Assembly: GCF_902859705.1 (NCBI RefSeq)
Contig: NZ_CADIJO010000019.1
Span: 43,251-107,250, forward strand
DNA length: 64,000 nt
Source of the DNA: Achromobacter deleyi
GTDB lineage: Bacteria; Pseudomonadota; Gammaproteobacteria; Burkholderiales; Burkholderiaceae_B
Direction: 5' to 3'
A program made the position numbers and the translations under genes. The notes under the pieces were generated by a model. The model had not been told where the DNA came from, did no database searches, and worked only from the letters and a program-made list of their open reading frames with translations. Shown in pieces: positions 42,732-51,039 of this stretch (its first letter is position 1; the number at the start of each line of letters is the position of its first letter).

Positions 42732-43172
42732 TCAGTGCGACTGGCCGGAAATGTAGCGTTCGAGTTCCGTGATGATGAACTTCTGCTCGCTCATGACATC
42801 CTTGACCAGGTCGCCGATGGACACCAGGCCCACCAGCTTTTGCTCGTCGATGACCGGCAGATGGCGGAAATGCCGTTCGGTCATCAGCGCCATACAGTGT
42901 TCGCGGGTGTCTTCGGGGCGCACGTAGAAGACCGAATCGGTCATGATGTCGCGCACTTTGGTCGTGCGCGACGAGCGGTCCTGCAGCACGATCTTGCGGG
43001 CGTAGTCGCGCTCGGTCAGCATGCCCAGCACCTCGGCGCCATCGACCACCACCACGGCGCCGATGCCGCGCTCGGCCATGGTCTTGATGGCGTCGTACAC
43101 CGAAGATTCCGGCGAGACCGTCACGACGGCGGGGTTGGCCTTTTCCCTGAGAATCTCAGCAACTTTCTTCAC
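42732..43172 (-). CDS. Twin CBS-domain protein
   Basis: The 146-residue protein consists of two CBS motifs (NPAVVTVSPESSVYDAIKTM ... GAVVVVDGAEVLGMLTERDY and FYVRPEDTREHCMALM ... LPVIDEQKLVGLVSIGDLV). Such free-standing pairs bind adenine nucleotides or NAD and sense energy state. The start is taken as GTG at 43172, which has GGGAG six bases upstream; a TTG eight codons earlier is less likely. Confidence 0.88.
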   Translation of the reverse strand: MKKVAEILREKANPAVVTVSPESSVYDAIKTMAERGIGAVVVVDGAEVLGMLTERDYARKIVLQDRSSRTTKVRDIMTDSVFYVRPEDTREHCMALMTERHFRHLPVIDEQKLVGLVSIGDLVKDVMSEQKFIITELERYISGQSH

Positions 43173-43369
43173 GATGTGCTCCCGAATCGCTGGCAAGGTT
43201 CAAACGCCGGCCCCTGCCGTGCGCCTGCGCGCGGCGAGCGGTGTGGCCGTGGCTCCATCCTAAGCCCGGGGCAGGGATTGCCGCAAGCGTCTGATAGCGG
43301 GGTATCCCGTATTGCGCAGGAGGCTCCTGGAGCAGATGGCTATAGTCACTATTGCGCTGCGCTCCTCTG

Positions 43370-43609
43370 TCAGCGCGCCGGTGGAGTGGCGGCGCGCTCG
43401 GCGGCAATCGCCGCCAAGACGGCGTCGGTTGTCAGCAGCCGGGACGGATCAGCTTTGCAAGCTGCGCTGATCGCCTCGACTTGCCTGAGCCAGTCGCACG
43501 CGGTTGGGTGGGCATCCCGGGGGACATAGGGTGGGGGCAGTGCCGCTTGAGTGGGCTCGTGCGAGTCCTGTTTGGCGATGGGGAAGGATGGCGTTGGGGC
43601 GCGCAGCAT
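43370..43609 (-). CDS. Possible small protein of unknown function
   Basis: A 79-residue reading frame ends DWLRQVEAISAACKADPSRL followed by an Ala-rich helix. Its codon use has GC-rich third positions like neighbouring genes, and no better frame explains this 570-base gap. The ATG lacks a clear ribosome-binding site. An overlapping frame (MEINDQDFF) leads into it across a TTTTTTCCC run, so a frameshift or a wrong start is possible. Confidence 0.35.
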   Translation of the reverse strand: MLRAPTPSFPIAKQDSHEPTQAALPPPYVPRDAHPTACDWLRQVEAISAACKADPSRLLTTDAVLAAIAAERAATPPAR

Positions 43610-43704
43610 GGGAAAAAATCCTGGTCATTTATCTCCAAGATAGGCTACGTGCCGCGCCGTGGCACCACAAGGCTTTGAATCCCTTCACTCCGTCCTATCT
43701 ATAT

Positions 43705-43734
43705 GGCGGCGGCCCGCAAGCGCAGGCCGCCGCC
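43705..43734 (-). terminator. GC-rich hairpin after the proline-racemase-family gene
   Basis: GGCGGCGGCC (43705-43714) and GGCCGCCGCC (43725-43734) form a perfect 10-base stem with a ten-base loop, 11 bases after the stop at 43745 on the minus strand. On that strand ATATAGATAG rather than a T-run follows. Confidence 0.65.
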
Positions 43735-43744
43735 CCGCATCACC

Positions 43745-44758
43745 TCAACGGATCAGAAACCCCGCGCCCACCGGGTCATTCTTGTCGATGACCCAGCGTG
43801 CCGTACCCAGGATGCTGGCGGTGCCCTTTACCGTGGGGCGCACCGCGCGGGTGCCGTTCAGGTTCACCTCACCCAGCAGGCAGCCTTCGAATGTGCCGCT
43901 GCCCAGCAGGCCTTCCGACTTGATCGGCTGATTCAGGCCCATCTTGCCGCGCGCCTCGAACATCGCCATCATCGCGCTGGTGCCGGTGCCGCCGGGCGAA
44001 CGGTCCAGTTGTCCCGCGCTGAACACGTGCACGTTCTTGTAGAACGCGCCTTCGATCGTCGGCTGGTGCCAGAACGTAATGAAGTTCAGGTTGTTGATGT
44101 GCGCTTCGGTCGGATGCTGGATGCGGTGGCGTGCATTGAGCTGGTCGCGCACCAACAGGCCCATGCGCGACAGTTCCGTGCCGTTGTCCGGCGAAATGCG
44201 CAGGTCGCAGTTCGACAGGTCGACGATGCCGAAATAATTGCCGCCCCACACGATGTCGGCCGACAGCTTGCCGTAGCCCGGCAGTTCCACCGGGATGTCC
44301 TGCGCGGCCACGTAGGCCGGCACGTTCTCGAAGCGCGTCCACAGCACGTTGTCGCCTTCGGATGCCACTTCCGACACCACCAGCCCGGCGGTGGTCTCGA
44401 AGCGGATGCGGGTGATGCCGTCCTTGCCGCGCGGCACCAGGCCGTTGGCCACCATGGCCATGCTGACCGCGATGGTGCCGTGGCCGCACATGTGCGAATA
44501 CTCGGTGCCGTCGATGTAGATCAGGCCGGCGTCGTACTCGGGGCTGGACGGCGGCGTGAGGAACACGCCGAACATGTCCTTGTGGCCGCGCGGCTCGCGC
44601 ATCAGCGCCTTGCGCAGCCAGTCGTAATGCTGTTCCAGGAACGCGCGCTTTTCCAGGATGGTCGAGCCGGCGGGGTACGGAATGCCGCTATGCACGATGC
44701 ACAGGGGCTCGCCTTCCGTATGGGTATAGATGACATCGAACGCGTCTTGCTTGCGCAT
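43745..44758 (-). CDS. Proline racemase family protein (hydroxyproline epimerase/dehydratase-like) with second catalytic Cys replaced by Gly
   Basis: The 337-residue protein has the first active-site motif YSHMCGHGTIA with Cys91. The second motif, DRSPGGTGTSAMMA, has Gly256 where proline racemases and 4-hydroxyproline epimerases have Cys (DRSPCGTGTS). Family members act on proline or hydroxyprolines by two-base chemistry; trans-3-hydroxyproline dehydratases keep the first Cys and change the second, commonly to Thr. A Cys/Gly pair points to a dehydratase or isomerase rather than a racemase. It lies 35 bases after an ABC transporter operon and is probably its last gene, so its substrate is likely the imported compound, such as a betaine-like or hydroxylated proline. 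Confidence 0.85.
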   Translation of the reverse strand: MRKQDAFDVIYTHTEGEPLCIVHSGIPYPAGSTILEKRAFLEQHYDWLRKALMREPRGHKDMFGVFLTPPSSPEYDAGLIYIDGTEYSHMCGHGTIAVSMAMVANGLVPRGKDGITRIRFETTAGLVVSEVASEGDNVLWTRFENVPAYVAAQDIPVELPGYGKLSADIVWGGNYFGIVDLSNCDLRISPDNGTELSRMGLLVRDQLNARHRIQHPTEAHINNLNFITFWHQPTIEGAFYKNVHVFSAGQLDRSPGGTGTSAMMAMFEARGKMGLNQPIKSEGLLGSGTFEGCLLGEVNLNGTRAVRPTVKGTASILGTARWVIDKNDPVGAGFLIR

Positions 44759-44793
44759 GACAGAAGCTCCAGGCGGTAGATAGAAGAGAAAAG

Positions 44794-45585
44794 TTATTTG
44801 CCGCGTTCGGACAGCATGTCCAGCCCGACGGTCAAATCCAGGATCACGATGGCGACGACCGCAGCCACGATCGTGGCGCCCGATACGGCTGCGATGGTCG
44901 GATCAATCGTGTATTGCACATAGTTGAAAAGCTTCACCGGGATCGTGTTCAGGTCCGCGGTGGTGTTGAAAATCGACAGCTCCACGTTGATCCACGACGA
45001 GATGAACGCGAAGATCGAACCGGTCACGATGCCCGGGCGGATCTGCGGCAGCACCACCAGGAAAAACGTGGTCCAGGGATTGGCGCCCAGGTCGGCAGAG
45101 GCTTCTTCCAGCGCCCGCTGTTCGGGCGTCAGCAGCGTCAACGTGGATCGCAGCACGAACGGCGCGATGCTCACGATGTGGCCGATCAACAGCGACAGGA
45201 AACTGCGCGTCAGCCCGAAGTACGCGCCGAACTGCAACAGCGCCGCGCCCAGCACGATGTGCGGCAGCACCAGCGGCGACATCAGCACCGACGTCAATGC
45301 GGCCTTGCCCGGAAATTCGTAGCGCGCCAGCGCCAGCGCCGCGGGCACCGTCAGCAGCACCGCCGCCACCGTCGCGGCCAGCGCCAGCACCGTGCTGGTG
45401 GTGAACGCGGCCACGTAGCCGGCTTCCACCAACAGCGTGCGATACCACTCCAGTGTCCAGCCCTGCGGCGGAAACGCCAGGTACGGCGTGGCGGTGAACG
45501 AGGCGCCCAGGATCACCACGAGCGGCAGCGCCAGGTAGGCCAGCACAACCAGCGCGATCAGGCGGATCAGGTGGCGGGCGATCAT
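44794..45585 (-). CDS. PotC-type ABC transporter permease
   Basis: The 263-residue membrane protein has about six helices and the coupling loop EEASADLGANPWTTFFLVVL. The ATG at 45585 overlaps the stop of the preceding permease gene by four bases (ATGA), so the permeases are translationally coupled. It is the second permease of a polyamine/opine-class importer. Confidence 0.9.
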   Translation of the reverse strand: MIARHLIRLIALVVLAYLALPLVVILGASFTATPYLAFPPQGWTLEWYRTLLVEAGYVAAFTTSTVLALAATVAAVLLTVPAALALARYEFPGKAALTSVLMSPLVLPHIVLGAALLQFGAYFGLTRSFLSLLIGHIVSIAPFVLRSTLTLLTPEQRALEEASADLGANPWTTFFLVVLPQIRPGIVTGSIFAFISSWINVELSIFNTTADLNTIPVKLFNYVQYTIDPTIAAVSGATIVAAVVAIVILDLTVGLDMLSERGK

Positions 45586-46430
45586 CGCGTGGCTCCCGGC
45601 AAGGTGGCGGCGCGGTTGGCCAGCGCCACCAGGATCAGGGTAAAGACCAGCAGCACCATGCTCAGCGCGCCGCCGTAGTGAAAGTCGAACACCGTGCTGT
45701 ATTGCTGGAAGATCAGCATCGACAGCACCGTGACGCGGCCGCCCGACAGCAGCGCCGGCGTCACATAGGCGCTGACCGCCAGCGTGAAGACAATGATCGC
45801 GCCCGACACCACACCGGGCAGCGTCAGCGGCCAGGTCACATGGAAAAAAGTCGCGGCAGGGCTGGCGCCCAGGTCGGCCGAGGCCTGTTCGCAGGCCGGG
45901 TCCACCCGCGCCAGCGCATTGCCCACCGCCAGCACCACAAAGGGCAGCAGCACATAGACCATGCCGATCAGGATGCCCAGCTCGGTGCCGATGAAGCGCA
46001 TCGGCCGGTCCACCGCGCCGGTGGCCATCAGGCCCTGGTTGACCAGGCCGTTGCGGCCCAGCAGCACCATCCAGCCAAAGGCGCGAACGATGTTGCTGGT
46101 GAACAGCGGCACCACCAGCAGGATCACGCAGGCGCGGCGCCAAGCCTGCCAGCGCACCACGCGCACCAGGTACCAGGCCAGCGGATAGCCCAGCACCAGG
46201 CAGGCCAGCGTCGTGAACAGGGCCAGCCTGAACGTCACCAGGATCACGTCCCAGTGGTATTGATCGGCCAGCACGCGCAGGTACTGGGCGGCCGTGGGCG
46301 TCAGCCCGTCAGGCCCGCCGGTGGCGCTGGCCAGCGCCACCACCGCCAGCGGCGCCAGGAAGAACGCCGCGAAGAACAGCACGGGCGCTGCCAGCAGCAG
46401 GCCAGGAGAAAGCCAGGCGCGCCGCATCAT
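45582..46430 (-). CDS. PotB-type ABC transporter permease
   Basis: The 282-residue membrane protein has about six helices and the coupling loop EQASADLGASPAATFFHVTW. It overlaps by four bases both the ATPase gene before it and the permease gene after it. It pairs with the product of the next gene in the inner membrane. Confidence 0.9.
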   Translation of the reverse strand: MMRRAWLSPGLLLAAPVLFFAAFFLAPLAVVALASATGGPDGLTPTAAQYLRVLADQYHWDVILVTFRLALFTTLACLVLGYPLAWYLVRVVRWQAWRRACVILLVVPLFTSNIVRAFGWMVLLGRNGLVNQGLMATGAVDRPMRFIGTELGILIGMVYVLLPFVVLAVGNALARVDPACEQASADLGASPAATFFHVTWPLTLPGVVSGAIIVFTLAVSAYVTPALLSGGRVTVLSMLIFQQYSTVFDFHYGGALSMVLLVFTLILVALANRAATLPGATR

Positions 46431-47476
46431 GGCTGCCCGCTTATCAGGTGCAGGTTCTGGGGCGCAAACGCCAGCGCCACCTCGGCGCCGCCATGCAGCC
46501 CCGTGGGGGCAATGCCGCCATGCCGCGCCACCAGCGTCTGCGCGCCGATGTCGACATGGATCATGCTGTGGCTGCCGACGTTGATCACGTCGGTCACCTT
46601 GCCGGTCAGCATCGCGTCGGCCGCGTCACACAGCTTCAGGTCTTCGGGCCGCAATACCGCCAGGCCGCGGGCGGCGGCCGGCTGCGGAAAGTGCGGCACG
46701 CGTAGGCCCTGGGCGTCCAGCACCAGGGCGCCGTCGTCGGTGGCGGTGTAGGCCAGGAAATTGGCGTCGCCGATGAATTCGGCCACGAACTGCGAGGCCG
46801 GACGCCGGTAGATATCGGTACCCGCGCCCACCTGCTCGATGCGGCCCGCGTGCATCACCACGACGCGGTCGGCCATGGTCATGGCCTCTTCCTGGTCGTG
46901 CGTGACGAAGATGAACGCGATGCCCAGCCGTGCCTGCAGGTGCTTGAGTTCAAGCTGCATGCGCTTGCGCAGCTTCAGGTCCAGCGCCGACAGCGGCTCG
47001 TCCAGCAGCAGCAGCTTGGGCTGGTTGACGATGGCGCGCGCCAGTGCCACGCGCTGCTGTTGGCCGCCTGACATTTCCCGGGGATAGCGCGCACCGAAAT
47101 CGGCCAGCCCCACCATGTCCAGCGCGTCCCGGGCGCGGGTCGCGGCCTGTGCCCGGGACGCGCCCTGGCGCCGCGGGCCATAGGCTACGTTTTCCAGTAC
47201 CGTCATGTGCGGAAACAGCGCGTAGTTCTGGAACACGGTGTTCAGCGGCCGGTGGTGCGCGGCCAGGCGGCTGATGTCCTGGCCGTCGATCAGGATGCGG
47301 CCGGACTCCGGCTTCAGGAAGCCTGCGATCGACTTGAGCAGCGTGGTCTTGCCGCAGCCGCTGGGGCCCAGCAGGGCGACGAACTCTCCCTGCTGGATCG
47401 CCAGGTCGATGCCGTCCAGCGCCTGGTAGGCGCCAAAGCGCATCGACACGCCTTCGATAGTGAGCAAAGCGGACAT
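46427..47476 (-). CDS. PotA-type ABC transporter ATP-binding protein
   Basis: The 349-residue ATPase has Walker [26 protein letters not shown], signature [15 protein letters not shown], Walker B LLLLDEPLSALD and FVTHDQEEAMTMAD. A C-terminal TOBE domain follows (VLRPEDLKLC, and LVARHGGIAPTGLHGG at the end). The ATG at 47476 starts just before the first beta strand; the frame extends 17 codons further upstream without similarity. It energises the permeases encoded next. Confidence 0.93.
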   Translation of the reverse strand: MSALLTIEGVSMRFGAYQALDGIDLAIQQGEFVALLGPSGCGKTTLLKSIAGFLKPESGRILIDGQDISRLAAHHRPLNTVFQNYALFPHMTVLENVAYGPRRQGASRAQAATRARDALDMVGLADFGARYPREMSGGQQQRVALARAIVNQPKLLLLDEPLSALDLKLRKRMQLELKHLQARLGIAFIFVTHDQEEAMTMADRVVVMHAGRIEQVGAGTDIYRRPASQFVAEFIGDANFLAYTATDDGALVLDAQGLRVPHFPQPAAARGLAVLRPEDLKLCDAADAMLTGKVTDVINVGSHSMIHVDIGAQTLVARHGGIAPTGLHGGAEVALAFAPQNLHLISGQP

Positions 47477-47492
47477 GGGAACGGGACCTTGC

Positions 47493-48548
47493 TCAGCGCT
47501 TGCGGGCAACCTGCCGGTTCCACGCATCGGTGACCTCGGCGCGGCGGGCGTTGATGATGTTCCAGTCGAACAGGCTCAGGTTCTTCACCGAGCCTTCCGC
47601 GCCCCAGGGCAGCTTGCGGGCGACGTCTTTGGACACCTGCACGTCCTTGACGGCCGGGCCCAGGTACAGGCGGGTGGCCAGGCAGGCGGCGGCATCCGGC
47701 GTCAGGGCGGTGTCGATGAATTTCTGCGCGGCAGCCTTGTTGGGCGCGCCCTTGACCAGGTGCAGGCGCGCGTCGGTCGCCCAGACGCCTTCCTTGGGCA
47801 CCGTGAAGCCGATCGGCAGGCCCTTGTCGATCAGGTCCCAGGCGCCCACGTTGAAGTGCGCGCCGATCACGGCTTCGCCGCTCTGGTAGGCGTTGGTGGC
47901 CGCGCCCGAGCTGTCAAAGAACAGGGCGGTGTCCAGCGACGCCAGCTTGGCATACAGCGGGCCCAGGTTCGACGGATCGATCGCCCAGACCCGGGCCAGG
48001 AAGAAAATGAATGGCACGCCGGACGAATTGGCGGGCGAGGGCACCGCCACCGCACCTGCATATTCGGGCTTCCACAGGTCTTTCCAGCTGGTCGGTGGCT
48101 GGGTCACTTCCTTGGTGCTGTAGGTGATGCCCAGCGAGTAATAACCCGTGCTGACCGCGAATACGGATGCGCCGTCGCGATACACGCCCTGGTCTATCAC
48201 GTTCTTCAGGTTGGGCACGGCGGCCGGGTCCAGCCCATCGAGCACGCCGGCCTGCTGCGCCAGCTCGCTGATGCCGCCGTCCATCCAGGCCACGTCGATG
48301 GTCGGCGCGGCCTTCTGCTGCTGCAGCTTGGCCAGCGTGGTGGTAGACGTGCCGACTTCCGGCACGACGGTCACGCCGGTCGCCTTGGTATACGGGTCCG
48401 CCACGCAGGCCCGGAAGGCATCGCCCCAATTGCCGCCGTACCAGGCGACCGTGATCTTCTGCTGCTGCGCCAGCGCTGCCTGCGACGCCAGGATCAGCCC
48501 CGCACCCAGTACTGCGGCGCCCAGCGCGCTGCGGCTGTGTGTTGCCAT
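47493..48548 (-). CDS. PotD-type ABC transporter binding protein
   Basis: The 351-residue protein has a signal ending ASQAALA (about residue 27) and the extracellular binding fold: ITVAWYGGNWGDAF, STTTLAKLQQQKAAPTIDVA, GITYSTKEVTQPPTSWKDLW and PFIFFLARVWAI. It captures the substrate in the periplasm. The next gene starts 16 bases on. Its own start is at 48548, preceded by GGGGAATCCGAC. The substrate may be proline-betaine-like, judging from the racemase-family neighbour. Confidence 0.88.
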   Translation of the reverse strand: MATHSRSALGAAVLGAGLILASQAALAQQQKITVAWYGGNWGDAFRACVADPYTKATGVTVVPEVGTSTTTLAKLQQQKAAPTIDVAWMDGGISELAQQAGVLDGLDPAAVPNLKNVIDQGVYRDGASVFAVSTGYYSLGITYSTKEVTQPPTSWKDLWKPEYAGAVAVPSPANSSGVPFIFFLARVWAIDPSNLGPLYAKLASLDTALFFDSSGAATNAYQSGEAVIGAHFNVGAWDLIDKGLPIGFTVPKEGVWATDARLHLVKGAPNKAAAQKFIDTALTPDAAACLATRLYLGPAVKDVQVSKDVARKLPWGAEGSVKNLSLFDWNIINARRAEVTDAWNRQVARKR

Positions 48549-48672
48549 GTCGGATTCCCCTTGTAGATTTGTCGATCCGCGAATCATTGACTCAAGTACC
48601 ACAGCCACATCTTGGGCGATGCTCGGGAAAACGAGCTTGAAGGCGCGGGACATAAACTTGAATAATTGCGTC

Positions 48673-49755
48673 ATGACTGTCGCCGCGCCACCTTCGTCCG
48701 CACCGCTCTCCTATGAAGACGGCGAAGACCTGCTGCCCCCGGGGAAACCCGCACTGACCGTCGGCCTCGTGCTGCTGGACCAATTCACGCTGGCCGCCTT
48801 TGCCGGTTTCGTGGACGTGCTGCGCCTGGCGGGCGACCACGGCGGGCGCAGCCGGCAGATCCACACTGCCTGGCGTGTGATGAGCTGGGACGGCAAGCCG
48901 CGCTGTTCCAGCGCCGGCCTGACCATCGACGTCGCCGCGGGCCTGCCCGACGACCCGACCCAGTTCGACTACATCGCCGTCTGCGGCGGCAACGACTATT
49001 CCAGCGGCCGCATGCCCGAGCCGCTGCGCGATTGGCTGCGGCTGGCGGCTGCGCAGCGGGTACGCCTGCTTGGCATCTGCACCGGCACCTTCGCCTTGGC
49101 GCAGGCCGACGTGATCGGCCCGCGCACGGTCTGCGTGCACTGGAATGTGCTTGAGGCCTTTCGTGAGCGCTTTCCTCAGACCCGTGCGGTGGTCGACCGG
49201 CTGTTCGTGGACGAAGGCGATCTGATTTCCTGCGCGGGGTCGACTGCCGCGATCGATCTGGGCCTGTACCTGGTGGCGCGCCACTGCGGCCGCGACAAGG
49301 CGCAGCAGGCGATGCGCCACATGATGCTGCAAGGGGCGCGGCCCGGCCGTGTGCCGCAAGCGCATTTCCGCACCGACCTTTCGGGTATCCAGGACGTGCG
49401 GGTGCGCCAGGCCGCGCATTTCATCGAACAGCGCATCGACAATCCGCCGCCGCTGGATGCCATTGCGCGTTATGTCGGCGTAGGCCGCCGGCAGCTGGAA
49501 AGAGCCTTTCGCCTGGCCACGGGCATGTCGCCCATGGCGTTTCAACGGCAACTGCGCCTGGAATATGGCAGCTGGTTGCTGCTGAATAATGCCTGCAGCA
49601 TCACGCAGATTGCCCTGGATTGCGGCTTTGCCGATGGCGCGCATTTTTCGCGCGATTTTCGTGCCCATTTTGGCCAGTCGCCGCGCCAGTATCAACAGGT
49701 ACATGGACGCCAGGCCGCACAGGTCGACGGCGAAATCAGCGTCTTCCCCGCCTAG
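48673..49755 (+). CDS. GlxA-type AraC-family transcriptional regulator
   Basis: The 360-residue protein has an N-terminal DJ-1/PfpI-like domain (VGLVLLDQFTLAAFAGFVDV, YIAVCGGNDYSS, GICTGTFALAQADVIGPRT) and a C-terminal AraC DNA-binding domain (ARYVGVGRRQLERAFRLATG, IALDCGFADGAHFSRDFRAH). This GlxA/CdhR/ArgR type regulates catabolism of carnitine, glycine betaine, arginine or choline. It diverges from the ABC operon across 124 bases, so it probably controls that operon and the racemase gene in response to their substrate. Confidence 0.92.
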   Translation: MTVAAPPSSAPLSYEDGEDLLPPGKPALTVGLVLLDQFTLAAFAGFVDVLRLAGDHGGRSRQIHTAWRVMSWDGKPRCSSAGLTIDVAAGLPDDPTQFDYIAVCGGNDYSSGRMPEPLRDWLRLAAAQRVRLLGICTGTFALAQADVIGPRTVCVHWNVLEAFRERFPQTRAVVDRLFVDEGDLISCAGSTAAIDLGLYLVARHCGRDKAQQAMRHMMLQGARPGRVPQAHFRTDLSGIQDVRVRQAAHFIEQRIDNPPPLDAIARYVGVGRRQLERAFRLATGMSPMAFQRQLRLEYGSWLLLNNACSITQIALDCGFADGAHFSRDFRAHFGQSPRQYQQVHGRQAAQVDGEISVFPA

Positions 49756-49859
49756 TCCGGTTACCTCCCGAAACCGCGCGGCCCCGCGCCGTCATCAGCA
49801 TGACGGACCCCTGCCTTAGTATGGGCAGGTACTGGCATTGCGTTTCGAAGGAGACCTGC

Positions 49860-50567
49860 ATGACCTACGATCTTTGGTATTGGGACGGCATCCCCGGACG
49901 GGGGGAGTTCGTGCGTCTGGCGCTCGAGGCGGGTGGTATTGCCTATCGCGAGCGGGCCCGCGAACCCGGCGGTGACAACGCACTGCTCAAAGACATGCTG
50001 TCCGACCGCAAGCATCCGCCATTCGCGCCGCCGTATCTGGTCGCCGGCAAGATGACGCTGGCGCAGACCGCCAACATATTGCTGTTTCTGGGCGAAAAAC
50101 ACGGCCTGGCGCCGGACAGCGTCGAAGGCCGCCTGTGGGTGAACCAGTTGCAGCTGACCATCGCCGACATGGTGGCCGAGGCGCACGATACCCATCACCC
50201 GATTTCCGCCAATGATTATTACGAAGACCAGAAAGAAGAAGCGGCTCGTCGGGCGCGCAGTTTTCGCGAAGAACGCATTCCCAAATTCCTGGGTTATTTC
50301 GAAGGGGTGCTGGCCGGGCCGGATGCCTGGTTGGCGGGGGGCAAGCGCTGGACTTACGCGGATTTATCGCTGTTCCACCTGATCGATGGCCTGCTGTACG
50401 CCTTTCCCAAGCGCATGGGCACCCAGGCCGTGAAATCTCCCAACATCATGGCCCTGCATCGGCGTGTGGCGGAACTGCCGACGCTGCAGCCTTACTTCGC
50501 CAGCGGCAGGCGCCTGCCTTTTGGCGAAGGCATATTCCGCCACTATCGGGAACTGGACGCGGAATAA
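49860..50567 (+). CDS. Glutathione S-transferase family protein
   Basis: The 235-residue protein has an N-terminal thioredoxin fold (LWYWDGIPGRGEFVRLALEA, then APPYLVAGKMTLAQTANILLFLGEKHGL) and an alpha-helical C-terminal domain. The opening YWDGIPGRGE resembles the alpha/mu-like and sigma classes, with Tyr at position 7 as a possible catalytic residue. GGAGACCTGC precedes the ATG. It has its own terminator. Confidence 0.87.
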   Translation: MTYDLWYWDGIPGRGEFVRLALEAGGIAYRERAREPGGDNALLKDMLSDRKHPPFAPPYLVAGKMTLAQTANILLFLGEKHGLAPDSVEGRLWVNQLQLTIADMVAEAHDTHHPISANDYYEDQKEEAARRARSFREERIPKFLGYFEGVLAGPDAWLAGGKRWTYADLSLFHLIDGLLYAFPKRMGTQAVKSPNIMALHRRVAELPTLQPYFASGRRLPFGEGIFRHYRELDAE

Positions 50568-50621
50568 ACCCCCATCGGTTTTCGATCCGACGCCATTTTT
50601 ATTCACGAGTTAAATAAATAG

Positions 50622-50644
50622 GGCCGCCATCGAGGCGGCCTTTT
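50622..50644 (+). terminator. Rho-independent terminator after the GST gene
   Basis: GGCCGCC (50622-50628) pairs with GGCGGCC (50634-50640) with a five-base loop, followed by TTTT. It is 55 bases after the GST stop. Confidence 0.88.
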
Positions 50645-51039
50645 CATTATTACCGCCAGGCATTCGAAAATACGAGACGGATGCGTATTAACCCTGACGT
50701 CGCCATGTATTGCGGTTTATGTCGCAGTTGAATTAATGCTGAATTTGCGAGTAATAAAGAAACGTCGTGAAACTTTTTTCAGTAACCGTCTTCTGAAAAT
50801 ATTGAGAACGCCTGATTTTTAGGATTAAATATTTTCGACTGGATACATTCTTCCGTTTTCTCTGTATTCACTGACCTGCCGTCGCTGCGGTAGCGACGGA
50901 TATGCAGGCAAGCGTGTGCATGCGGCGCGGCGTGCACTGCCTGATTGTTGGGACGCGCCAAGCAGTCTGCTTCAGATAAGCCGCCGTTTCTTTATCCGTT
51001 TCAGAACACTCGTCCCATCCACTGGCAGGAGATGTCAAC
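50645..51039. other. AT-rich non-coding region before the chemoreceptor gene
   Basis: No supportable gene is present in about 395 bases. The first 230 bases are markedly AT-rich (for example TTTTTAGGATTAAATATTTT near 50815) compared with surrounding coding DNA. This fits a regulatory or nucleoid-protein-bound region. The chemoreceptor promoter is probably here. Confidence 0.5.

Noticed and set aside
44794..46143. A single long protein covering both permeases at the second ABC locus
   Set aside because: The upstream half of that frame is antisense-like and lacks hydrophobic segments; the PotC-type protein starts at 45585 with an ATGA overlap.
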